Part shown: piece after piece, positions 24,703-36,700 of the stretch
Layout: each line of letters starts with the position of its first letter
Numbering within the stretch: position 1 is the first letter of the stretch
Source of the DNA: Gammaproteobacteria bacterium
GTDB lineage: Bacteria; Pseudomonadota; Gammaproteobacteria; DSM-19610
Direction: 5' to 3'
Assembly: GCA_015494295.1 (NCBI GenBank)
Contig: WGBO01000056.1
Coordinates: 1 to 64,000, forward strand
DNA: 64,000 bases
Notes under the pieces: model-generated
What the model was told of the DNA's origin: nothing
Databases searched by the model: none
What the model saw: the letters and a program-made list of their open reading frames with translations, nothing else
Translations under genes and position numbers: made by a program

Positions 24703-27700
24703 GTGCTGGCAAGACTGAGACAATCATGGTTCGCCCGACAGGGGTTGCTGCGGAAGTTTCTCGCCCGCCGCGCACGCCCGTTGCCGCGCCGCAAGATCCA
24801 GTTTGAAGCACTCGAACAGCGGTTCCTGCTGTCGGCGGACATTGCGCCGGTGGTGCTGCCGCCGACCGACCAGACCCTGTTGCCGGAAACGGAGGTGATC
24901 GTCGAGTCGCTCGACGCGTCACTGGCCAACAGTGACCCCGTGGCTGGCGACGCCGCGCAGCCGGCGGCGGATGCCGCCACCGATGCGTCCGGGGACGACA
25001 CGACGACGGACGTTGATGCCACCGCCGAAGGCGTGAGCGATACGCCAGATGCCGCGGGCGCGGATTCGGACGCGGCCGGCGCGGCGGCTGATGAGCCTCC
25101 GGCACCCGCCGCGGCTGGCGGTAGCCCGGACTCCGGCACGGAACAGCCGACACTCGGCGGCGCCGATGTGCGTGTGCTGAAGGAGTACAGCGGCGCGCAG
25201 TTGGTCGTGGTCGACCCCTCCGTGCCCGAGTATCGCGAACTGCTGAAGGCGTTGCTGAGTTCGGCCCAGGTGGATCCCGATCAGGTGCGCTTCGAAGGCA
25301 GCGATGGCAAGGAGATCGACTTCGGCCTCGTCACGGAGCGGGAGCCGGAAGCGGCACCCGCGCCCGATCTGCTTGCCCGCCCGCTCGACGCTGCGCCCGG
25401 TGCCGGGCCTGCGGCGGGCGACGCGCCATCCGCCGCCGCGCCCGATGCGGCGCCACAGGCGCCCGCGATTACCGTGGTGCTGCTGGACGCCGACCGTGAC
25501 GGTATCGAACAACTGTCAGAAACCCTGGCGCGCTACCAGGGGCTGTCCGCCGTGCATGTGCTGTCTCATGGCGCCGCCGGCTTGCTGAAACTGGGCAATA
25601 CCACCCTGAACACGGCCAGGCTGGAACAGAATCGCGAACAGATCGCCGGCTGGGGCGGGGCGCTGGCCGAAGGCGGCGACCTGTTGCTGTACGGTTGCGA
25701 TATCGCCGACGGCGAAGCGGGCATCGCCTTCGTGAAAACCCTGGGCGCCTACACCGGCCTCGACGTGGCGGCTTCCACCAACGCTACCGGCAACGCGCAA
25801 CTCGGCGGCGACTGGGTGCTGGAGATGAGCACCGGCGTGGTCGAGACCAATGCCCTGTTCGCCACCGGTTTCACGGCCCTGCTGGCCACCCCCACCGATG
25901 GCGACGACACGCTTGCGGTTCCCGGCGATGGCACCGTCCTGGACGGACTGGCCGGCGCCGACACCTACGTGTTCCTCGACGGCTGGGGCAGCGCCACCAT
26001 CACCGAGTCCGCCGATACCGCAGGTGAAGCCGGCGACATCCTCGATTTCTCGCTGGTGACAGCCAATCTGACGTTTTCTTTCCAGGCCGACGGCTCCATC
26101 CTGGTCAGCGACGGCGCCAACTCGGTGTCGGCGACCAATGTGGAACACCTGGTGGGTGGTTCCGGCATCAACACCATCGACTATTCCCTGTACGGCGCCG
26201 CCGTGGACGTCGACCTGGTCGCAGGCACCGCCACCGGCCTGTTCAGCATCACGGATTTCGATCGCGTGATCGGTAGCGCGTTCGACGACACCTTCACCGC
26301 CCTGGATGGCGGCAATGTGTTCGAGGGCGGTTCCGGCAACGACACGCTGGTCGCCAGCGGTGACGTCGATTTCACCATTACCGACAGCGATTTCACCATG
26401 GGCGGTGTCGGCGCCGGCAACCTGTCCGGGATCGAGCGCGTGGTGATCACCGGCGGCGTCGGCGCCAATATTCTCGACGCCAGCGCGTTCACCGGCGTCG
26501 CCGAACTGGACGGCGGTGAGGGTAACGACACCCTCACCGGTGGCAGTGGCGACGACCGCCTGACTGGCGGTCTCGGCATCGACATCATCAACGGCGGCCT
26601 GGGCAACGACACGGTGGTGGAATCGCGCGACGCCGATTTCACCGTGGCCGACGGCGCAGGCAGCGTGACCCTCACCATCGGCGCGGAAGTGGAAACCCTC
26701 GCCGGCATCGAGGCGGTGGATCTGAGCGGCGGCGCGGGCGCCAACGTGCTCGACGCCTCGGCATTCAGCGGCAAGGCCAGCTTGCGCGGCGGGGATGGCG
26801 CGGACACCCTGCGCGGCGGCGCCGGCGACGACCGCCTGTCGGGCGGACTGGGCGTGGACAGCATCGACGCCGGCGGTGGCATCAACACCCTGTTCGAAAA
26901 TGCCGACACCCGCTTCGTGCTGCTCGGCGATGCCACCGGCGCCACCCTGGACATGGCCGAGGGCACCGACGAGCAGGGCGTGGTGACGCTCGACGCGGGC
27001 GTGACGGGTGGCACCTTCCGGCTCGGTTACGCCGGCGAGCAAACCGTCGGCCTGCGTTTCGACGCCACCGCGGAGGCCGTGCGCTCGGCGCTGGAGGGGC
27101 TGTCCGGCATCGGCAGGGGCGATGTCGAGGTCACTACCACCCCGGGAAGCTGGACGATCCGCTTTGCCAACAACCTCGCCGGCATCGATGTCAGTGACCT
27201 GGTGCTCGACGCGACCACCCTCACCGGTGGCAGCGCGACGCTCGCCGTCAGCCAGGGCGCGGCGGTGACCGAGACGCTCATCGGCATCCACCGCGCCGAG
27301 CTGCGCGGCGGGCTCAATGCCAACCGCATCGACGCGTCCGGCTTCGCTGGCGACGTGGTGCTGGACGGCCAGGAAGGCGACGACATATTGCTGGGCGGCA
27401 GCGGGAACGACGTGCTCATCGGCGACATCGGCGACGACAGCCTGACCGGCGGTCTCGGCGACGACACCATCGACGGTGGCGCGGGTCTCGACCGACTGAC
27501 CGAAACGCGTGACGCGGCCAGCATAACGCTGACCAACAGCCGGTTGACGCTGGACCTGGAGACCGACAGCCTGTCGGGTATCGAACTCGCGGACCTGAGC
27601 GGCGGCGCCGGGGCCAATACCCTGGACGCGTCCGCCTTCAATGGATTGTCCACGGATACCGAGCTGCGCCTGCTGAACAATGGCGCGGGCCTCGGCACGG

Positions 27701-30700
27701 TCGACGTGGCCGACGTGGATCTCACCGGACTGGAAGCCTCCACGCCGCTGTCGCATCTGAACAACGGCGCGGGTGTGGGCACGGTGACCGGCAACGATCT
27801 CGAAATCACCCTGCGCAACGGCGATATCGTGCAGGTGGACCTGAGCGCGGCGGAAACCGTTCAGGACATGCTCGACGCGCTTGGTGGCGCGCATGCCAGC
27901 CTGTCCGCCGCGCTGAACGCCGATGGCAACGGACTGGTGCTGGAAGACGCCAGCGGCGGCGCCGGCAATCTCTCGGTGGTGGCGCTCAACGGTTCGCCGG
28001 CGGCCGCCGACCTGGGTATCGCCGGTTCGGTGGCCGCCGCCACGCTCGCCGGCGCGCCCTTCGTCGGTGGCGCGGCGGACTTGCGCATCCTGCTGTCTGA
28101 CGGCACCCAGCTGGATCTGGACCTGACCCTTGCGCGCACCGTGCAGGAAGTCCTGGACCTGCTCAATGGCGCGCACGCCAGTCTCGGCGCATCGATCAAT
28201 GCCGCGGGCACCGGCTTCCAACTGACCGACAGTGCCGGCGGCGCCGGCAACCTGCAGGTGTTTTCGATCAACGGTTCCACCGCCGCCGAGGATCTCGGTT
28301 TCACGGCCACGGGAACGCCGACCGGTTATCAGGGCGCGCCGCTGGTGCTGGGCGCCGTCACCCTCGACGGCGGCGCCGGCAACGACACCCTGATTGGCGG
28401 CAGCGGCAACGACATTCTCACCGGCGGCACCGGTTCGGACAGCGTGGATGGCGGCGCGGGCAGCGACAAGCTGGTGGAGACGGTTTCCGGCACGGTCGTC
28501 CTCGGCGACAGCGCGATGAGCGCCGGCGCAGACAGCGACACACTGCTCAGTATCGAACGCGCGGATATCAGCGGCGGAACCGGGGTGGACAGTATCGACG
28601 CCAGCGGTTTCAGCGGAACCCTCACGCTGCGCAGCGGTGGCGGCGCTGACACGCTCACCGGTGGCACCGGCAGCACCGGGTTCCGCGTCGATGTCTCCAA
28701 CCTGCTCGCGGGCCAGCAGGTTACCGCCAACACCTCCGGTGGCAGCGATGACGTTGTCGTCGTCGGTCTGGGAGGCAACGTAACCCAGCAGGACCTCGAC
28801 CGGGTGACCGGGACCGCGGTGCAGGGCGGTGTCACCTTGCGTTCCGAAGGCGCGCTGCGAGTGGCGGGGGCCATCAACACCGGCGGCCGGGACTTCTCGC
28901 TCGACGGCGACGAACTGTTGATCGACAAGCTTATCCACACCGGCCAGGACACGACCGGCAACCTTGTCGCCAATGCGGGCAATATCACGTTGAAAGGCAG
29001 GCTGATCACGCTGACTTCCGGCGCCCAGCTCATCGCAACAGATACTTCCGGCACCAATGGCGATATCCGCATTTTCGCCGAAGACCTCTACCGGCCATTC
29101 GGGGTCGGTTTCGGGCAGGCGGACACGCTGGAGGCGCGCGTCAGTATCGAGGGCGCCGTCATTCGCGGCGGCGACGTGACCATTACCGCCACTTCGGATA
29201 CCCGGCCGCTCAAGCCCGAGTGGGGCGAAAGCGCGTTTGTGAATGTCCTGGAAGAAGCTGTTCAGGGCATCATCGACCTGTTCGGTGTAACCGCCCTGCT
29301 GGCGGGCTACAACGAGGCCACCTCCATTGCCCACGTTACGCTCGACAGCGCCACGGTGGTCGAGGCCGCCAACTTCGTCGCGCATTCCAGCGCCACGGCC
29401 AGCGTAAAGGTGGCGCCGATCGGCAAGGGCCTCGGTGTCGGCATCGGGGTCATCAGGACGGATTCCAGGGCGGTCGTCGACGGCACAGTCACCACCAGCG
29501 GCGATCTCACGGTGCGCGCCAGCGCCGATCATACGCTCGATGTCGTCGGCGACGCGCCGGGAATCGCCGGTTACGCGGCGGCCGGCGCCCTGTCCATCCT
29601 CAATTCCGACGTTCTGGCCCAGGTTGGGTCGACGGCGAACCTGACGGTGGGTAACAACCTGTTCGTCTACAGTGACACCGTCGACCGCAACCGTACCCTG
29701 GCGCGTTCCGTGACCGGCAGCGATGGCAAGGTCGGTATCGCGGTCGCCGTCAGTGCCGAGAACGGCGTCACCAGCGCCTACCTGGATGGCACCGCCGACG
29801 TGGCTGGCAGCATTTCCGTGGACGCGCGCCAAAGCAAGGAAGCGATCGAAATCAGAAAGGTGTTCGTGTTGCCGGGGCTGGCGACCGGCGTTGCCGCTTC
29901 AGCGGGCGTGGGTTCGACCTCCAAGGGCGACCTGCTCGACGACGCCAAGTCGGCCCTGACCGACAGGGTTTCCAGCGCGGTGCTGGGCATCAAGGATATT
30001 GGCAAGAGACTCACCGGGTGGGCGACCGACCAACTCAAGAGGAACGGGACCATCAAGAAACTGATGGAGTCCCCGGCCACCAACAATGTGGATGTCGGCG
30101 CGGCGATAGCAGTGGTGGTCGACAACAATACCGTCAACGCGCGCATCGGCGACGGCACGGCAGCCGCGGACGTGGAGGCGGACGGCGGCATCAGCGTCAG
30201 CGCGAAGATCGAAAACCGGCCCGACGTCACGGCCTCCTCGTCGATCGAGAACGAGGGCGCGCAGGATACCACCCGCAATACCACGGCCGGTTTCGGCGGC
30301 TCCATCGCCACGGCGATTGGTATTTACAACAACAAGACCAACGCCTATATCAACGACAACGCGGCGGTGGACGCCAAGGGCGCCATCACGGTGCGCGCGG
30401 ATTCGCTCAACAAGATCGACCCGCTCAGCCTGTGGGGCGCCAACATTGTTGCGCCGTTCCTTGCCAAGAACACCACGCCGACGTGGACGACCGACGACGG
30501 TGTGCAGGCGGTGACCCTCGACGATACCGTGGAAGTGCGGGAAAGCCACAGCGGCGATGGCGAGAAAGGCGTCTGGTACAAGTATATCGGCAGTACGCCG
30601 ACCCGGACCTTTGACCTGTCCACGGTCGATTTCACCGACGAGACGAACTGGGAAAATCTCGGCAGCCCGGCGAAGAACTCGGGTACCAGTTTTGTCCGCA

Positions 30701-33700
30701 CCCTGACCACGTATCTCGACGGCAATCTGGGACTCGACAATAACCTGGTGGATTCGTGGAGCCAGTCCACCGCCAACGGCCAGAAACTGGCCCTCGCCGG
30801 CGCCATTACGGTGATGGTGCTGGAGCACTCCGCCGACGCCGCGATTCGCGGCGGCGCCCGCGTCAACCAGGACATCGACGGCGTTACCAACACCGACAAC
30901 TTCCGCACCGGTTCGCAGAATGTCGTGGTGGAGGCGAACAGCGTCAACGACGCCATCAACCTGGTGGGCAACTTCCAGACGCCCGGCATCCAGGGTTCGA
31001 CCACGGCCAGCGACTGGAAGGCCGGCGACATGATCCAGAAGCCCGGGGGCGGCACCCAGGGCGCCGAGGGCGGCAAGGCTGTTGGCGCGGGTATCGGTTT
31101 CTACTGGTATGGCGACGACGTCGCGGCCACCATCGAAACCGGCGTGACGCTCTATGCCGACAGTCTCGAGGTGGACGCCGACAACCGCGGCCTGGGCGTG
31201 GTGCTGGGCGCCTCCGGCGGTCAGTCGGACAATCTGGCCTTCAACGGCGCCTTTGTCGCCCAGGTGTTGAAGAACAGCACACTGGCGAGTATCGCCCGCG
31301 GCGCGGACATTACCATTGGCAGCGCGGCGGTCGCCGACGATGACGCGGGTGGCGCGTCGCTGTTCGTGAACGCCACCGACAGCAGCTACCTGATCACTGT
31401 CGCGGGCTCGGTGGCCCTGTCCGAGCAGGCCGGCGTCGGCGCCTCGCTGGCGGTGAACGTGACCATGCGTGATACCGAGGCCTTCATCGGCGACCGCTTC
31501 GACGTTACCACCAGTACCGGCGCCGCCGGCAGCCTGACGGTGGCCGGTGCCGCGCGCGTGGTTGCCGGCAACGACGGCTTTATCGGGGTGCTGGGCATTT
31601 CCGGTGCGAAGACATCGACCAGCCCGGCGGTCGACGATTCCGCGCCGGACAACGTCGGCAGCGGGCCGGGCACCAGCGGCGGCACGCAGGGTTCGGATGG
31701 CGCCGCGCAGAGCGACGCCGATCTGTTCGCCTGGCAGTCGAAGATGAGCAGCGTGCTCGAAGAGATACGGAACCGGGGCCAGGCGGTGGAAAGCACCGGG
31801 GAAGCGAAGACCACCGGCAAGGCGCGCGGCGGAATCGCGATTTCCGGCGTGATGACGGTCAACTCGCTCGACGACGATGCGCGCGCCTACCTCTATAACG
31901 GCGGCGTGGTAAACACTGCCGACCTGTCGCTGAAAGCGGGCGACGACACCGTGGTGGCTTCCCTGGCCGGTTCGGTGGCCTACGCCGGCGCGGCGCCCGG
32001 CGGCGGGTCGAAGGGCATCGCGGGCGCCATCGGCCTCAATCTGATCGGCGGCACGACCGAGGCCTTCCTCGACGGCGCGACCTCGTTCAGTGTCAACAAT
32101 CTCGATCTGGTGGCGGACCGTACCGGCTGGATCGTCGCCATCGCCGCCGGCGTGGCCGGCGCGCCGGGCCGGGGCGGCATTGGCGTGGCCGGTTCGGTGG
32201 GGGTGACGGTGAGCAACAGCCAGATTCTCGCCGGTCTGCGCAACACCACGGGCACTGCCATCGGCGGCATCAATGTCTCGGCCCTCGACGACACCAATAT
32301 CGTGATGGTGGCCGGGGCCGGCGGTTTCGGCGGCAAGGCGGGTGTCGGCGCGTCCATTGCCTACAGCGAAATCAGTAACACCATCGAGGCCGACGTCACC
32401 AGCGCGCCGGACCTGAAGTTCGGCGCCGGACTCGATGTCACGGCCGAGGCCGACAGCATGATCGTCGCTGTTACCGCGGGCGTTGGCGTCAGCAGCGACC
32501 CCAAGGCCGGTTTCGGCGTTGGCGGCACGCTGGGGATCAACTCCATCAGCAACACCATTGGCGCGACCGTCACCAACAGCAGCACCACGGCCGATTCCGC
32601 GGGCGCCATCTTTGTCAGCGCACTGGACTCGTCCTCCATTTTTGCGTTCGCCGGTGCGTTCGGCTTCGGCCGCACCGCGGGCCTGGGGCTGGCCTTCGCG
32701 TTCAATTTCATCGACAACCAGACGAGGGCGACGGTCACGGCTTCGACGCTGCGCGCCAGCGGCTCGGTGCGGGTGGAATCGACGGGTAACGGTTCCCTGT
32801 TCAGTATTGCGTTGGGGGGTGCGGGCGCCGATACCTTCGCCTTTGCCGGCGCGGTTGGCGTCAACGTCAGTTCCAGCCTGGTGGAGGCCGGAATGACCGA
32901 CAGTGTCGACCTGGAAATTGGTGGCGCGCTGCGGGTGCGGGCCAATGACAGCGCCGATATCAAGGCGATTTCCGGCGGCATCGGTGCTTCGAAGACCGCC
33001 GGTGTCGGCGCGGGTATCGCCTACAACGATATCGGCAACGTGATTCGCGCCTCGCTGACGGGCAGCAGCAGCAAGAACGGTTCATCCATCGGCAGCATCG
33101 AGGTCAGCGCGCAGTCCAGCGCCAGCATCAAGACACTCGTTGCCGGCGCCGCGGTGAGCAGCAGTTTCGCGGGCGCCGGTGGTCTGGGGATCAACCTCGT
33201 TTCCAACACCGTGGAGGCCTTTATCGGCGCCGCTTCGGTGCTGGTGGCAGGGCGTGTCGACGTGGGCGCGACGGAACAGTCCACCATCTGGGCGCTGGCC
33301 GGCAACGTGGCCGGCGCCGGCAAGGCCGCGGTGGGCGCTTCAGTCGGTTACAACAAGGTTGCCAACACGGTGTCGGCACGCATTGTCGGCGCGGGCACGC
33401 GCATCGACGCCACCGTCGACGGTGTGGAGGTGAGAGCGGATTCCAGCACTGAGCTGCGGGCCATCGCCGCTGGCGGGCAGGGTGCCGGCAATGTTGCCTT
33501 CGGCGGTTCGGTGGTGGTCGACGAATACCTGAACGAGGTTCTTGCCTATCTCGGCGACGGGGTGACCGTGAACGCCGAAGGCAGTGTGGTGGTGCAGGCC
33601 GTGGACGACGCGGATTTCGTACTGGTCGCCGGCGTGATCAATGGCGCGGGCACCGCCGCCGTGGGGCTGGGCAACAGTACCCTGACAACCAGCAACGTGG

Positions 33701-36700
33701 TACGCGCCTGGATCGGCAAGAACGCGGTGGTGTGGGCGCGCGGCAACGGGGTCAATGCCTCGATCCTGAGCGGGGAAAAGAGCGCCGGCGGCACCAGGTC
33801 CGTCGAGACCGTGCGTGGTGTCGCGGTCAACGCAATCTCCTTCGAGAGGATCGACAATGTTGCGGTGAGCGGTTCCGGCGCCGGTACCGCCGGCGTGGCG
33901 GCTTCCGCCGTGGTCAATGTGCTGGATGAAACCACCGAGGCCTACATCGATCAGGGCGCATCGATCAACGATAACAGCGCCGGCGCCAATGCCGTGGCCA
34001 ATGCCGCCCAGGACGTGAGGGTGCGCGCCCTGGATCGCACCGACATGGTCAATGTCGCCGGCGGCCTGGCCGGTGGTGGCACCGTGGGCGGCGGCGCCGG
34101 AGCCGATGGTACCCGCATCGTCAAGAACACCACGGCCCGCCTCTGGGCGACGCGGGTGGACGCACGCGGCGACGTGCGCGTGGAGGCCGTGTCGCGCGAG
34201 GACCTGCTGTCGATCGCCGCGGCGGTGGGCGCCGGTGGCACGGCCGGTCTTGCCGGTTCGGTCGGCGTCTACGACATGAGCAACCGTACCCGCGCCTTCA
34301 TCGGCGAGGATACCGATGCCGCCGGTTTTGTCGATCTGGTCGGTGACACCACGGTGACGGCGGGCGACAGTGTGCTGGTGTCCGCGGTCGACGACACCGA
34401 ACTGGACGTGATCGCCGGCAATGTCTCGGGCGGTGGCACGGCGGGAATCGGTGCTTCGGTGGGTGTGACGGTGTTCGACAAGACCACCGAGTCCTTCCTC
34501 GGCGGCAATGCGCACGTCACCGGACTCGCCGTTGGCGATGGCGTGCTGGCCAACACTGGCGAGTTCGATGTCAACTTCATTGCCGACAGCGGCTCAGAGG
34601 ACTTTGGCGAGGTGCCGCAGCTCGACATCACCGGTGTCGACGCGGTTGCCGATACCATTACGTTCGCCACGCCGCACGGGTTCAGTACCGGTGACGCCAT
34701 CATCTACGCGCAGGAAGACGTCGTCGATGCCAACGGCAATGTGATCACGCCCGCCACGGATATCTCCATCGAGGGCGGCGGCACGCTGGAAGCGGGGCGT
34801 ACCTACTACGTCATCACCGAGGATGCGAATGGCAACAGCCTTGGTCCGGACACGATCCGGCTGGCGGCCAGCGAGGAAGCCGCGCGCGGCGGCAGCGCCA
34901 TCGACCTGGCCGCGTCGGCGCCACTGGCCGGCGACCACAGCTTCAGCGACGGTATCCCGGTCGTGAACGACGGCGACGTGACCGCGCCCGGCGTGTCGCT
35001 CGATGCCTCGGTAGACACGGATTTCGACGGCGACGGCGTCGCCGACCTGACACCGGACGCCGACCGCGAAACCCTGCAACGGGTGTCGACGCCGTCGACG
35101 CGGATTGTGAACGGCGTGGCGGTGACCGCGCTCAACCGGGACGACATCGAAACCATCGGGGTGAGCGGCGGTGGCGCGGGCACCGTGGCAGTCAACATCG
35201 GCGGCGCGGTCGGCGTGCTCAAGGCCAGCACGCTCGCCTACGTGGCCCCGGGCGCGCAGGTCAACGCATCGACGGTCACCACCGACGGCGTGCAGGCCGA
35301 CCAGTCGGTGCTGGTGGCCGCCGGCAATGATCTGTATCGCATGGGCATCGGCGGTTCCATCGCCATTTCCGGCACCACATCGGTGACGCCGGCGGCGGAC
35401 GTGACCGTCATCGACAACGACACCCGTGCCTATATCGACGACGGTGCGCTGGTGCGCGCCGATCGTGACATCCAGGTGGTCGCGAATTCCCGCGAGGATC
35501 TGTTGTCGGTCGCCGCGGGCGTGGCCGGCAGCGGCGTGGCCGGCATTTCGGTTTCCGCTTCGGTGGTGGTCCTGAACAGCACCACCTACGCCTATATCGG
35601 TCAGTCGGCCGCGCCCGGCGCCGGCGCGGTGGCGGACGCCGGCGGCAACGTGCTGGTTTCCGCCAACGACCAGACCGACAGTTTCACCGTGGCCGGCAGC
35701 CTCGGCGCCGGGATTGGCGGCGGCGGGGCCGGCGGCGCCGCGGTGGTTAACGACATTCGCAAGGACACCCGGGCTTTCGTGGGCGCCAACGCCGTGGTGG
35801 ACGCGCGCGGCAATGGCGGTTTTCTCAGCGGCGTGCCCGACGGCAGCCGTGGCGGCAACGGGTTCGGGACGCTGGCCGTTTTCCGCGGCCTGGCGGTGCG
35901 CGCGCAAACCAGCGAGGATCTGTTCACCATCGGCGCCAGCGCCGCCGGCGGTATCTATGTGGGCCTGGCCGGCGGCGTGGTGGTGCAGACGGTCGATTCC
36001 GACACCCAGGCCTATATTGGCGCGCTGGCGCGCATCAATGCCTCCGCGCTCAACGAGGATGCCAGCCAGTCGGTCAACGTCTCCGCTGTCAACGAACTGA
36101 CCGTGTTCGACCTGGCCGGCGCGGCGGCGGTGGGCAGCGGCGGTATTGCCGGCGGCGTGGACGTGGGCGTGGTCCGAAATGACACCCAGGCCTATATTGG
36201 CGACGACAGCCTGGTGCAGGCGAACCAGGACGTGACCGTCAACGCGCTGGCCAGCAAGGACATCGAAAGCTACGCGATGAGCGCCGGCGCCGGCCTCGGC
36301 GCCCTGTCGGGTTCGGTGTCGGTGTGGAACATCGGCAGCGAGTTCAGCGACGTGCAGTACCGTTACACCGAGGCGGATACCTCGGACGGCAGCACGTCCG
36401 GCAACGGTGAAACGGTGCTGACAGGGAGCCAGGTGTCCGGCGCCATGACGCCGGATGGTCAGAGCGGCGAGGGCGATCCCGCGGCGGGCGTCGGCGCCAA
36501 CCTGGATGCCTACGACGACACCGACAGGAATGGCGCCGACACGCGCCCCGACAATACCGCGCTGATGGGCAGTGTCACCGCGGGTGCGGGGGCCAGTGTC
36601 TCGCCGCGCACCACCAATGTGATCGGCGGCGCGCTGGCGGCGCCGGCCAGCGCGCCGATCATCGGTGGCACCACGGCCTATGTCGGCTCGGGCGCGGATA

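Noticed and set aside
25516..29832. Long minus-strand open frame opposite the giant gene (over 1400 codons)
   Set aside because: It mirrors the third-codon-position bias of a GC-rich plus-strand gene, has no recognisable domain, and the plus-strand frame has clear DUF4347 and repeat motifs.
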